A stretch of DNA of 64,000 bases from assembly GCF_010686755.1 (NCBI RefSeq), contig NZ_JAAGXA010000001.1:496001-560000 (forward strand), given 5' to 3'. How positions within the stretch are numbered: position 1 is the stretch's first letter; each line of letters starts with the position of its first letter. The notes under the pieces were generated by a model that worked only from the letters and a program-made list of their open reading frames with translations, did no database searches and was not told the DNA's origin. A program made the translations under genes and the position numbers. The DNA is from Nocardioides zeae (GTDB taxonomy: Bacteria > Actinomycetota > Actinomycetes > Propionibacteriales > Nocardioidaceae). Shown here one piece after another: positions 9,024-17,048 of the stretch.

Positions 9024-9171
9024 CTTGGACACATCCGGCACGCGGGCCGCCCGCCCGACGAGCCCTGCACCGCCCTCAAGGCCACGAATCCCGCACCTCG
9101 ACGCCTCTAATGGCCGCTGGGGTTGCTTTTCCCGGCCACGAGGGGCGGTCCGCGTGCCGGATGTGTCCAAG
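9024..9171. repeat. Palindromic element with 22-bp perfect inverted ends
   Basis: The 22-bp arm at 9024-9045 (beginning CTTGGACACATCCGG) is exactly repeated in inverse at 9150-9171. Pairing continues inward for about seven more bases with one mismatch. The ~104-bp interior has no open frame of note but is itself partly self-complementary. It sits just after DUF427 and before the decayed exonuclease copy. It may be a small palindromic (MITE- or REP-like) element or a bidirectional terminator. Confidence 0.5.
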
Positions 9172-9218
9172 CCCTTGGGGGCCCTTGCGGGACGCATCGA
9201 CGCCTGCGACCCCGTGGG

Positions 9219-9407
9219 TCACGCCCACCGCGTCGCCGCCGACGCGGGCGTTCCGGTCAGCACCCGTACGACGGCGAGGTCAGTCGTGGCCTGGAAGTTG
9301 AGGAACCGCACGACCCGGCTCACGCGGTCGATGTCGAGGGGGAGGAGGCCGGGGGGTGCCCGGTACGTCGGGGGTGAGGCCCAGGTCAGGTCGTTGTGGC
9401 CGCGCAT
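9219..9407 (-). pseudogene. Decayed duplicate of the exonuclease gene 3' end
   Basis: These 189 bp align with the last ~187 bp of the exonuclease gene at 10376-10562, same strand, with scattered substitutions and small indels. It encodes GLLPLDIDRVSRVVRFLN and ends in the same LTGTPASAATRWA stop. There is no start or catalytic region. It is separated from the intact gene by the toxin-antitoxin pair. The relation to an insertion event is inferred from this layout. Confidence 0.75.
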
Positions 9408-9483
9408 ACGTCGTCGACGACGCGCTGCAGCGCTACCTCCGGAAGCACCTGGGGTGACGGTTCCAGCTACGAGCGGTGCGACC

Positions 9484-10038
9484 TCACCCGGAGGCCCCCT
9501 CGCCACGGGAGTCGTAGTCATCGACGTACCGACGGATCGTCGCGATCTTCAGGTAGAGGCGTAGCGGGTCCACGCCGGTGGGGAGGAACCCGTGGCCTCG
9601 GTACCACGGCACGAGACCCTCGTTGTCCGCGTCGACCACGAGCAGTCGACCACCCCCGGTGGCGCTGGCCGCCAGGACTTGGCGGAAGGCGCCCAACAAC
9701 AGCTGGGTGCCCCACAGGTTCACCCGGTCGCCACGGTAGGTGCGATCGAGCGCGAGCTTGGCCAGGAGGTACCCGGGGATCGGATCGAGCCGGCCCGACC
9801 GTGCGCTGTTCGGTACGGCGCCGCGCACCACGCCTGTCGGAGCAAGCGCGAAGTAGCCCGCCACCCGCGCCCCGGACGGCGCATCGCGGACGAGCACGGT
9901 GACGGCGGCCGTGCCGCTTCGGACTGCAGCCAGGGCTGAGGTCTGCAGCCAACGGTCGTAGCGCTCATCGCCGCAATCGAACGCTGTCAGGTCGTGGTGG
10001 GGACCCGCTGGCTCGAAACGGTGGTGGGGCTCCGACAC
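9484..10038 (-). CDS. GNAT acetyltransferase toxin, TacT/AtaT type
   Basis: The protein has 184 residues. It shows the TacT pattern: FDCGDERYDRWLQTSA at 19-34, VAGYFALAPTGVVR, IPGYLLAKLALD, and WYRGHGFLPT. Toxins of this family acetylate the amino group of charged tRNAs and stop translation. The acetyl-CoA pyrophosphate-loop stretch (RGDRVNLWGTQLL) is less canonical than the usual QGxGLG, so activity should not be assumed. GTG at 10038 follows the antitoxin TAG with no gap. Confidence 0.8.
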   Translation of the reverse strand: MSEPHHRFEPAGPHHDLTAFDCGDERYDRWLQTSALAAVRSGTAAVTVLVRDAPSGARVAGYFALAPTGVVRGAVPNSARSGRLDPIPGYLLAKLALDRTYRGDRVNLWGTQLLLGAFRQVLAASATGGGRLLVVDADNEGLVPWYRGHGFLPTGVDPLRLYLKIATIRRYVDDYDSRGEGASG

Positions 10039-10305
10039 CTACGAGATCCGGGGGAGCGAGGCCAGCTTGTCCCGCAACGCCGGCGCGTCGTCGGCGACGT
10101 CGAGGGACATGACGAGCGCGTCGAAGACCTGCGGATCCAGCAGGGTGATCTCGGCCCGAGCGACGATCTTCTCAGCCTCGGCGCGGGCAGCGCTTGTGAC
10201 GAAGGCGGACTTGCTCATCTGGGTGAGCTCAGCCGCGCGCGTGATCAACTGGTCCGTCGCCTCGTCGAGCCGGGTCTCGAATCGCTTCGTCCTGGTCGCT
10301 GTCAC
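10039..10305 (-). CDS. DUF1778 antitoxin, TacA type (RHH)
   Basis: The protein has 88 residues. The ribbon-helix-helix DUF1778 region (KRFETRLDEATDQLITRAA, MSKSAFVTSAARAEAEKI) is followed by the toxin-neutralising C-terminal tail. GTG at 10305 is chosen because GGACGGAG precedes it, the length fits TacA, and the longer frame would run through the direct-repeat operator. It is the first gene of the pair. These antitoxins repress their own operon. Confidence 0.8.
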   Translation of the reverse strand: MTATRTKRFETRLDEATDQLITRAAELTQMSKSAFVTSAARAEAEKIVARAEITLLDPQVFDALVMSLDVADDAPALRDKLASLPRIS

Positions 10306-10319
10306 CGCTTCGCTCCGTC

Positions 10320-10339
10320 CATGTACGGCACATGTACGG
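10320..10339. promoter_or_regulatory. Direct-repeat operator upstream of the antitoxin gene
   Basis: CATGTACGG occurs twice, at 10320-10328 and 10331-10339, with a 2-bp spacer, 15 bp upstream of the chosen antitoxin start. Each copy contains the palindromic core ATGTAC/GTACAT. Phased short repeats like this are typical RHH antitoxin binding sites. Confidence 0.5.
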
Positions 10340-10375
10340 ACAATCGTAGAGTGGTGCTGACCGATCGCCAAGGGA

Positions 10376-11386
10376 TCACGCCCACCGCGTCGCCGCCGAC
10401 GCGGGCGTCCCGGTCAGCACCCGTACGGCGAGGTCCGTCGTCGCCTGGACGTTGAGGAACCCCACGACCCGGCTCACGCGGTCGATGTCGAGGGGGAGGA
10501 GGCCGGGGGTGCCCGGTACGTCGGGGGTGAGGCCCAGATCGAGGTCGTCGTGCCCGCGCATCATCGCCACGTTGAAGTCGTAGCGCTCACGGGCGCCCGG
10601 CGCCACGAGGTGCTTGACCACCCGCGAGCCCAGCCGGCGGCCGCCCTGGTCGAGCGACCACGAGTCGAGGGCCTCGGCGACGTTGCGGCCCTCGTCGTGC
10701 TCGACGTCCGCCCACACGGCCTGCATGGACCCGGCCGCGTCGAGTAGGGCGGCAGCGGTCTTCTCCCCGAGGCCCGGTACGCCGGGGAGGTTGTCGCTCG
10801 CGTCGCCGCGCAGGGCGGCGTAGGCGAGGTAGTTCTCGGCCGCGACGCCGTACATGGTGTGGAGGCGCCGCGGGTCGAGCAGCGGTGAGCCGTGGATGCC
10901 GCCGTCGATGAGCCGCAGCACCTTCGTGCTGTCGCTGATGTGCGCGAACGTGTCGCGGTCGGACGTGACGATGATGCAGTCCCAGCCGTGCCGCCGTGCC
11001 CACGCGGCGCCCGAGGCGCTCACGTCGTCGGCCTCCAGCCCCGGCGGGGTCAAGGTGGCCAGGCCGAGGGCGTTGAGCAGCGCGCCCGCGCGCTCCAGCT
11101 GGTCGATGAGCTCGGGGTGCTTCTCCGCGCGGCCCGCCTTGTAGTCGGGGTAGCGGTCGCGTCGTACGGAGCCGGTCCGGTCATCGAGACCGAACAGCAC
11201 GGCGTCGGGCGCGAAGCGGTCGATCGACTCGATGATCTGGCGGAGCATCCCGTGCAGCGCCCAGACCGGCCGGCCCGCGCGATCGAGGGCACGCGTGTGG
11301 GCGCGAGCGTGGTGGTTGCGGTGCAGCAGCGAGGGGGCGTCGACGACGAGCAGCAGCTTGCGCGGGGTGTCGTCGGGCGGGGTCAT
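10376..11386 (-). CDS. 5'-3' exonuclease (PIN/H3TH, stand-alone)
   Basis: The protein has 336 residues and resembles the N-terminal nuclease of DNA polymerase I, without a polymerase domain. PIN-domain acidic residues appear in DAPSLLHRNHHA, FGLDDR, GLEADDVSASG and TSDRDTF. The H3TH DNA-binding motif is GDASDNLPGVPGLGEKT. A role in Okazaki primer removal or flap processing is expected. The ATG at 11386 precedes the nuclease core directly. The last ~187 bp also exist as a decayed second copy at 9219-9407. Confidence 0.88.
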   Translation of the reverse strand: MTPPDDTPRKLLLVVDAPSLLHRNHHARAHTRALDRAGRPVWALHGMLRQIIESIDRFAPDAVLFGLDDRTGSVRRDRYPDYKAGRAEKHPELIDQLERAGALLNALGLATLTPPGLEADDVSASGAAWARRHGWDCIIVTSDRDTFAHISDSTKVLRLIDGGIHGSPLLDPRRLHTMYGVAAENYLAYAALRGDASDNLPGVPGLGEKTAAALLDAAGSMQAVWADVEHDEGRNVAEALDSWSLDQGGRRLGSRVVKHLVAPGARERYDFNVAMMRGHDDLDLGLTPDVPGTPGLLPLDIDRVSRVVGFLNVQATTDLAVRVLTGTPASAATRWA

Positions 11387-11429
11387 CGCCCGCCCATCGT
11401 AGGTCCCGGCAGGGGCGTGGCCATGGCCG

Positions 11430-12218
11430 CTAGGGCTGCCGGGCGGTCCGACCGCGCCGGCCGAGCGTGCTCGCCAGGGACGTGGCCGCGGCGCGCACCG
11501 CGGTCTGGTGCGACTCCGGCCGGAAGCGGCCGACGGGTCCGGTGATGCTGATCGCGGCGACGGCGGTGCGTCCGTCCGGGTCGAGGACGGGAGCCGCCAC
11601 GCAGAGCAACCCCGGTGTCGACTCCTCGCGCTCGAACGCGACGCCCGTCTCCAGCACCCGCGTGAGCTGGCGGCGCAGGAGGCCCGGGGCGACGACGGTG
11701 TGGGGTGTCCGTCGTTCGAGCTCCGAGCCCAGCACGGCGGTGCGGACGTCGTCGGAGGCGTACGCCAGCAGCACCTTGCCGATCGCGGTGCAGTGCATCG
11801 GCATGCGCCCGCCCGTGCGCGAGGGCGACCGGGCCTGGCGGTGACCGCCGATCTTGGCGACGTAGACGACCTCGACGCCGTCCTGCACCCCCAGGTGGAC
11901 GGTCTCGTGGGTGCGCTCGTAGAGGTCCTGCAGGAACGGCATGGCCAGCTCCAGCAACGAACGCTCGGGCGCCGCACGCATTCCGAGCTCGAACAGCCCA
12001 CCGGAGAGGCGGTAACCGTGCCGCGTCCTGTCGAGCAGCCGGTGCTCGACGAGGTCGCCCGCGACGCGGTGAGCCGTTGCCTTCGGCAGTCCCGTGCGCC
12101 GCACGAGCTCCGCGAGCGACAACGCGGTGTCATCGACGTGGAACGCGCGCAGCAGGGCAACGGCCTTGCCCAGGACCGTGTCGAGGTGAGGGGGTGAGGA
12201 GGACGTGCCGGAGGTCAT
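11430..12218 (-). CDS. IclR-family transcriptional regulator
   Basis: The protein has 262 residues. The N-terminal wHTH spans ~12-70 (VLGKAVALLRAF, LAELVRRTGLPKATAHRVAG) and the IclR effector domain ~85-250 (FLQDLYERTHETVHLGV, MPMHCTAIGKVLLAY, CVAAPVLD). It is divergent from mhpD across 69 bp. The gap contains TCCGCT(12218-12223)/AGCGGA(12238-12243), a possible operator. A regulator of the mhpDFE segment, responding to an aromatic or ring-cleavage compound, is likely. Confidence 0.88.
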   Translation of the reverse strand: MTSGTSSSPPHLDTVLGKAVALLRAFHVDDTALSLAELVRRTGLPKATAHRVAGDLVEHRLLDRTRHGYRLSGGLFELGMRAAPERSLLELAMPFLQDLYERTHETVHLGVQDGVEVVYVAKIGGHRQARSPSRTGGRMPMHCTAIGKVLLAYASDDVRTAVLGSELERRTPHTVVAPGLLRRQLTRVLETGVAFEREESTPGLLCVAAPVLDPDGRTAVAAISITGPVGRFRPESHQTAVRAAATSLASTLGRRGRTARQP

Positions 12219-12287
12219 CCGCTGCAGCGTACCGGTGAGCGGAACAACCGTCTGTGCTCGACGCCCCTCGGGCGCGAAGGTGGCGCC

Positions 12288-13097
12288 ATGACCGAGACAA
12301 CGACCGGCGTCGACGCCGCCGCCTTGTCCGCCGCCGCGGGCCGCCTCCGCGACGCCGACCGGGCCGGGGTGCCCGGGCCGCCCGTGCGGGACCTGATCGG
12401 ACGGGACGACGTGGCGGCCGCCTATGCCGTGCAGCAGCTCCTCGTCGCCGAGCGGATCGCCGCCGGCCGCCGGGTTGTCGGCCGCAAGATCGGACTGACG
12501 TCGGCGGCCGTGCAGGCACAGCTCGGCGTGGACCAGCCCGACTTCGGCGTGCTCCTCGACGACATGGCCTACGAGGACGGCGACACCATCCCGGCCGGGA
12601 GCGTGCTGCAGCCGCGGGTCGAGGCCGAGGTGGCCTTCGTGCTCGGGTCCGACCTCGCGGAGGGCCCGCTCGGCATCGACGAGGTCCGTGCCGCGGTCGC
12701 GTCGGCCACGGCCGCACTGGAGATCTGCGGGAGCCGCGTCGCCGACTGGGACATCAGCTTCGGCGACACCGTCGCCGACAACGCCTCGGCGGGCGCCTTC
12801 GTGCTCGGTCGGCAGCGCCTGCCGCTCACGGACGTCGAGCCGCGGGAGGTCGCCATGACCATGACCGTCAACGACCAGGAGGTCGCGACGGGCACGGGGG
12901 AGGCGTGTCTCGGCGACCCGCTGGCCGCCCTCCTCTGGCTGGCCCGACAGGCGCGAGAGCTCGGTGAGCCGCTGCGCGCCGGCCAGGTCGTCCTCTCCGG
13001 CGCCCTCGGCCCGATGCGCGCCGTGCACCCCGGTGACCGCGTCACCGCGTCCTTCACCGGCCTCGGCGCCGTGAGCGTCGTCATCGGCGAGAAGTGA
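12288..13097 (+). CDS. mhpD: 2-oxopent-4-enoate hydratase
   Basis: The protein has 269 residues of the FAH-fold hydratase/decarboxylase family. It hydrates 2-hydroxypenta-2,4-dienoate to 4-hydroxy-2-oxovalerate. Family marks are [20 protein letters not shown], the metal-ligand stretch [11 protein letters not shown] and [12 protein letters not shown]. The ATG follows GAAGG. It heads mhpD-mhpF-mhpE, with 10 bp and 1 bp gaps. A related enzyme at 26951-27757 (NbaG-type) provides the preceding step. Confidence 0.88.
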   Translation: MTETTTGVDAAALSAAAGRLRDADRAGVPGPPVRDLIGRDDVAAAYAVQQLLVAERIAAGRRVVGRKIGLTSAAVQAQLGVDQPDFGVLLDDMAYEDGDTIPAGSVLQPRVEAEVAFVLGSDLAEGPLGIDEVRAAVASATAALEICGSRVADWDISFGDTVADNASAGAFVLGRQRLPLTDVEPREVAMTMTVNDQEVATGTGEACLGDPLAALLWLARQARELGEPLRAGQVVLSGALGPMRAVHPGDRVTASFTGLGAVSVVIGEK

Positions 13098-13107
13098 GGA
13101 GTCGACC

Positions 13108-14049
13108 ATGACCACGAAGGTCGCCGTCATCGGATCGGGCAACATCGGCACCGACCTGATGATCAAGGTGATGCGGACCAGCACGCTGCTCGAGATGGGC
13201 GCGATGGTCGGTATCGACCCCGACTCCGACGGCCTGGCCCGCGCGCAGCGGCTGGGCATCCCGACCACCCACGAGGGCGTCGAGGGACTGATGAGGCTCC
13301 CCGGGTTCGACGAGATCGAGATCGTCTTCGACGCGACCTCGGCCGGCGCCCACCGGCGCAACGCCGCCCTCCTCGAGCCCCTGGGCAAGCGACTGATCGA
13401 CCTGACCCCGGCCGCCGTGGGTCCCTACGTCGTCCCGGCCGTCAACATCGACGACCACCTGTCGGCGCCCAACGTGAACATGGTGACCTGCGGGGGACAG
13501 GCCACGATCCCGGTCGTGGCTGCCGTCTCGCGGGTCGTGCCGGTGGCGTACGCCGAGATCGTCGCGTCGATCGCCTCCCGCTCCGCAGGTCCCGGCACCC
13601 GGGCGAACATCGACGAGTTCACCGAGACCACCTCGGCGGCCATCGTCGAGGTCGGCGGTGCGGCGGCCGGCAAGGCGATCATCATCCTCAACCCCGCGGA
13701 GCCGCCGCTCATCATGCGTGACACGGTGTTCGCGCTGGTCCACGCGCCCGAACCCGGCGTGCAGGACGAGATCCGCGCGTCCATTGAGAAGATGGTGGCG
13801 GACGTCGCGGCGTACGTGCCCGGCTACCGCCTCAAGCAGCAGGTGCAGATCACCGAGCTGCCCGCCGACCAGCCGGTCCGCACCCTCGTCGACGCACCCG
13901 TCGACGCGCCGACCCACCAGGTGTCGGTGTTCCTCGAGGTGGAGGGCGCCGCCCACTACCTCCCGGCGTACGCCGGCAACCTCGACATCATGACCTCCGC
14001 GGCGCTCCGCATGGCGGAGCGCATCGCGGCCTCGACGGCAGGGAGCTGA
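13108..14049 (+). CDS. mhpF: Acetaldehyde dehydrogenase (acylating)
   Basis: The protein has 313 residues. It converts acetaldehyde plus CoA and NAD+ to acetyl-CoA. NAD-binding [15 protein letters not shown] is at the N-terminus. The catalytic cysteine lies in [12 protein letters not shown] near residue 128. [18 protein letters not shown] and the C-terminal dimer/aldolase-interface region match MhpF/DmpF. Products are channelled from the aldolase encoded by the next gene, one base downstream. RBS GAGGAG precedes the ATG. Confidence 0.93.
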   Translation: MTTKVAVIGSGNIGTDLMIKVMRTSTLLEMGAMVGIDPDSDGLARAQRLGIPTTHEGVEGLMRLPGFDEIEIVFDATSAGAHRRNAALLEPLGKRLIDLTPAAVGPYVVPAVNIDDHLSAPNVNMVTCGGQATIPVVAAVSRVVPVAYAEIVASIASRSAGPGTRANIDEFTETTSAAIVEVGGAAAGKAIIILNPAEPPLIMRDTVFALVHAPEPGVQDEIRASIEKMVADVAAYVPGYRLKQQVQITELPADQPVRTLVDAPVDAPTHQVSVFLEVEGAAHYLPAYAGNLDIMTSAALRMAERIAASTAGS

Positions 14050-14050
14050 C

Positions 14051-15082
14051 ATGGACACCACGAGCCCCACCTCGATCTTCGTCCAGGACGTGACGCTGCG
14101 CGACGGCATGCACGCCGTCCGCCACCGCATCAGCCCCGACGACGTCCGGAGGATCGTCGCCGCGCTCGACGCGGCCGGGGTCGACGCCATCGAGGTCGCC
14201 CACGGCGACGGCCTCGCGGGCTCCTCGCTCAACTACGGCCCGGGCTCCCACACCGACTGGGAGTGGATCGAGGCGGCGGCCTCCGTGCTGGAGCGCGCCC
14301 GGCTCACCACGCTGCTGCTCCCGGGCGTGGGCACGGTGCACGAGCTGAAGCGGGCCCACGAGCTCGGCGTGCGGTCCGTGCGGGTCGCGACCCACTGCAC
14401 CGAGGCCGACGTCTCCGCCCAGCACATCGCGGCGGCCCGCGAGCTCGGCATGGACGTCTCCGGCTTCCTCATGCTGTCCCACATGGCTCCCCCCGAGGAG
14501 CTCGCGCGGCAGGCCCGCCTCATGGAGTCGTACGGCGCGCACTGCGTCTACGTCACGGACTCCGGGGGCCGCCTCACCATGAACGACGTCGCCGCCCGCG
14601 TGCGCGCTTACCGCGACGTCCTCGACGCGGACACCGAGATCGGCATCCACGCCCACGAGAACCTCTCGCTGTCCGTCGCCAACTCCGTCGTCGCGGTCGA
14701 GAACGGCGTACGCCGCGTCGACGCGTCGCTCGCCGGCCACGGCGCCGGAGCGGGCAACTGCCCGATCGAGGCCTTCGTCGCGGTCGCGGACCTGTCCGGC
14801 TTCGAGCACGGCTGCGACCTGTTCGCGCTCCAGGACGCGGCCGACGACCTCGTGCGCCCCCTGCAGGACCGCCCGGTCCGGGTCGACCGAGAGACCCTCA
14901 CCCTCGGCTACGCCGGCGTCTACTCCAGCTTCCTGCGGCACGCCGAGGCGGCCGCGGAGCGCTTCGACCTCGACGTCCGCGACATCCTCATGGAGTGCGG
15001 CCGTCGCCGCCTCGTCGGCGGTCAGGAGGACATGATCACCGACGTCGCCCTCACGCTCGTCGCCGCGCACGACGCGGCCTGA
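14051..15082 (+). CDS. mhpE: 4-hydroxy-2-oxovalerate aldolase
   Basis: The protein has 343 residues: an HMGL-like TIM barrel plus the C-terminal DmpG communication domain. It cleaves 4-hydroxy-2-oxovalerate to pyruvate and acetaldehyde. The barrel motif [14 protein letters not shown] opens the protein. [11 protein letters not shown] and GIHAHENL carry metal and catalytic residues. It ends 22 bp before the convergent LysR gene. It completes the lower pathway begun by the genes at 25.5-29.8 kb. Confidence 0.93.
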   Translation: MDTTSPTSIFVQDVTLRDGMHAVRHRISPDDVRRIVAALDAAGVDAIEVAHGDGLAGSSLNYGPGSHTDWEWIEAAASVLERARLTTLLLPGVGTVHELKRAHELGVRSVRVATHCTEADVSAQHIAAARELGMDVSGFLMLSHMAPPEELARQARLMESYGAHCVYVTDSGGRLTMNDVAARVRAYRDVLDADTEIGIHAHENLSLSVANSVVAVENGVRRVDASLAGHGAGAGNCPIEAFVAVADLSGFEHGCDLFALQDAADDLVRPLQDRPVRVDRETLTLGYAGVYSSFLRHAEAAAERFDLDVRDILMECGRRRLVGGQEDMITDVALTLVAAHDAA

Positions 15083-15103
15083 GCCCGCGCCGGCCCGCCC
15101 GCG

Positions 15104-16114
15104 TCACGGCTGCTCGTCCGGCGCGCCCTCCGAGCCCGACCCCGAGCCCGACCCCCGCCCCCGGAGTCGCCGCTCCTCGGCCTGCAGCTCCGTGCCGATG
15201 GAGCGCGCGACGTCGGCGAGCGCGTCGACGAGCAGCCGTGCGTGGGAGCTCACGGAGCGGTCGGCGGGCAGCGTCACCCCGATCGCGCGCGGCACCGTGG
15301 CGAGCTCCGTCGGCAGCAGGTCGAGCTCCTCGTCGCGGAGCCCGACGTAGGTCGGCAGCGGCGCCACCGAGTCCGTCTCCACAAGGATCGACCGCATCGT
15401 CAGCATGGTCGAGCACTCGATGACGTCGACCGGCAGCGGCAGCCCCTGCCGCTCGAAGACCTCCTCGAGCTCGCGTCGCAGCTGGCTGGGGCGCAGCGGC
15501 AGGATCCACGGGTAGGCCCGCAGCGCCTCGAGCGTCGGCTCAGGTTCCGCGAGGGCCGGGTGGCCCCGACGCACGACGATGCGCACGGCCTCGTCGTACA
15601 GCCGCAGGTGGTGCAGCGCCCCGCGGTAGGTGCTGGGGTCGAGGCGCCCCACCATGAGGTCGATCTCGCTCCGCACGAGCGCCGTCGAGAGCTCCTCGGC
15701 CGTCCCCTCCTGCACGCTCACGGGCACCCCGGGCTCGTGGTGCTTGAGCGCGACGATGGCCCGGGGGAGCAGCGAGTACGCGCCCGCGAGGTTCGTGCCG
15801 ACCCGCAGCGGCCGCGTGCCGGCCTGCTTCACCTCGTCGATCTGCTGGGCGGCCCGACGCAGGTTGCCGAGGGCAGCGCGCGCCTGGTCGATGAGGATCT
15901 CGCCGTAGACCGTGGGGGAGACCCCGCGCGGCCGGCGCACGAAGAGGTCCACGCCGACGATCTCCTCCAGCTCGCGCACCGCCCGCGTCACGGCGGGCTG
16001 CGAGATGTAGAGCGCGGTCGCCGCCCCCACGAACGAACCCTCGTCCGCGATCGTGACGATCAGCACGAGCTGGCGGAGCTTGAGCCGCCCGCCGAACACC
16101 TCGGAAACCTGCAC
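15104..16114 (-). CDS. LysR-family transcriptional regulator
   Basis: The protein has 336 residues. The LysR wHTH is at ~10-70 (LRQLVLIVTIADEGSFVGAA, LYISQPAVTRAVRELEEIVG) and a PBP2-like effector domain at ~95-300. The Gly/Ser/Arg-rich C-terminal tail ([13 protein letters not shown]) is a low-complexity extension. It is divergent from the cyclase gene that heads the catabolic set, so it is the most likely activator of that set. The effector is unknown. Confidence 0.88.
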   Translation of the reverse strand: MQVSEVFGGRLKLRQLVLIVTIADEGSFVGAATALYISQPAVTRAVRELEEIVGVDLFVRRPRGVSPTVYGEILIDQARAALGNLRRAAQQIDEVKQAGTRPLRVGTNLAGAYSLLPRAIVALKHHEPGVPVSVQEGTAEELSTALVRSEIDLMVGRLDPSTYRGALHHLRLYDEAVRIVVRRGHPALAEPEPTLEALRAYPWILPLRPSQLRRELEEVFERQGLPLPVDVIECSTMLTMRSILVETDSVAPLPTYVGLRDEELDLLPTELATVPRAIGVTLPADRSVSSHARLLVDALADVARSIGTELQAEERRLRGRGSGSGSGSEGAPDEQP

Positions 16115-16130
16115 GAAACCTCCCGGGTCA

Positions 16131-16181
16131 GTTGTTGCAATCTGGTTGTAGCACAGCGTCCGGATATACCACTGAGGTTAT
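16131..16181. promoter_or_regulatory. Putative LysR binding region
   Basis: The 124-bp divergent gap holds two direct repeats, GTTGTTGCAA (16131-16140) and GTTGTAGCAC (16145-16154). They are followed by an imperfect dyad, ATACC-N5-GGTTAT (16166-16181). Both kinds are typical of LysR recognition and activation sites. No promoter is clear enough to place. Confidence 0.35.
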
Positions 16182-16238
16182 GTCAGACCCTCCTTCGGCA
16201 TTGGCGCCGTGGTCTGCGCCACGCCAAGGATGGTGGCC

Positions 16239-17048
16239 ATGCACCGCCCCTCCACCACCTCCGCACCGGTGGCCGACCTGCTCTCGGCCCTGGCGTCCGG
16301 CGCCGTCGACGTCGTCGACATGACGGCCCCGCTCTCCTCGGCCACCCCCGTCCTGCCGCTCCCCGACGGCATGGCTCCGATCCCGCGGTTCCAGCTCGAG
16401 GAGCTGGCCCGGTACGACGAGCGTGGCGAGACGTCCTACCAGAACGGCATCCACACCGGCGAGCACGTCGGCACCCACTTCGACGCCCCCTGCCACTGGG
16501 TGACCGGCGTCGAGCACGGTGACGTCTCCCAGGTCCCGCCGGCGCGACTGGTGGCACCCGTCGCGGTGATCGACCGGACCGAGCAGGTCGCCGCCGACCC
16601 CGACCACCTCCTCACCGTCGAGGACCTGGAGGAGTGGCAGGCCGAGCACGGCCCGCTGCCCCGGGGGTGGCTGTTCTACCGCACCGGCTGGGCGTCCCGG
16701 TCCCACGACCAGGACCTCTTCCTCAACGCCGACGAGCAGGGGCCCCACACGCCCGGCCTCACCGCCGAGTGCGCGCGGTGGCTCGCGGAGGAGACGCGGG
16801 TGCTCGGTCTCGGCGTCGAGACGGTCGGCACCGACGCCGGCCAGGCGTTCACCTTCGAGCCGGCCTTCCCGGTGCACCACCACCTCCTCGGGGCCGGCAA
16901 GTACGGCCTCACCCAGCTGCAGCAGATGTCGCAGCTGCCCACGACCGGAGCGGCGGTGATCGTCGCCCCGCTGCCCATCGTCGGCGGGTCCGGCAGCCCC
17001 GCCCGGGTCGTGGCCCTCGTCCCTCGAACGAACGGAGCAGTCCTGTGA
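16239..17048 (+). CDS. Cyclase-family metal-dependent hydrolase (isatin hydrolase / formamidase type)
   Basis: The protein has 269 residues of the PF04199 fold. The metal site is the full HxGTHxDxPxH pattern with His76, His80, Asp82 and His86. The family includes kynurenine formamidase (~210 aa) and isatin hydrolase (~260-280 aa). The length is closer to the second. ATG at 16239 is preferred because AAGGA lies 8 bases upstream. It overlaps the next gene by GTGA. Context (ThDP decarboxylase next, 3-hydroxyanthranilate route downstream) favours hydrolysis of an N-acyl or lactam intermediate. The exact substrate is inferred. Confidence 0.7.
   Translation: MHRPSTTSAPVADLLSALASGAVDVVDMTAPLSSATPVLPLPDGMAPIPRFQLEELARYDERGETSYQNGIHTGEHVGTHFDAPCHWVTGVEHGDVSQVPPARLVAPVAVIDRTEQVAADPDHLLTVEDLEEWQAEHGPLPRGWLFYRTGWASRSHDQDLFLNADEQGPHTPGLTAECARWLAEETRVLGLGVETVGTDAGQAFTFEPAFPVHHHLLGAGKYGLTQLQQMSQLPTTGAAVIVAPLPIVGGSGSPARVVALVPRTNGAVL

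Noticed and set aside
16209..16238. Earlier GTG start for the cyclase-family gene
   Set aside because: The ATG at 16239 has AAGGA at 8-base spacing and gives the usual N-terminus. The GTG start has none.
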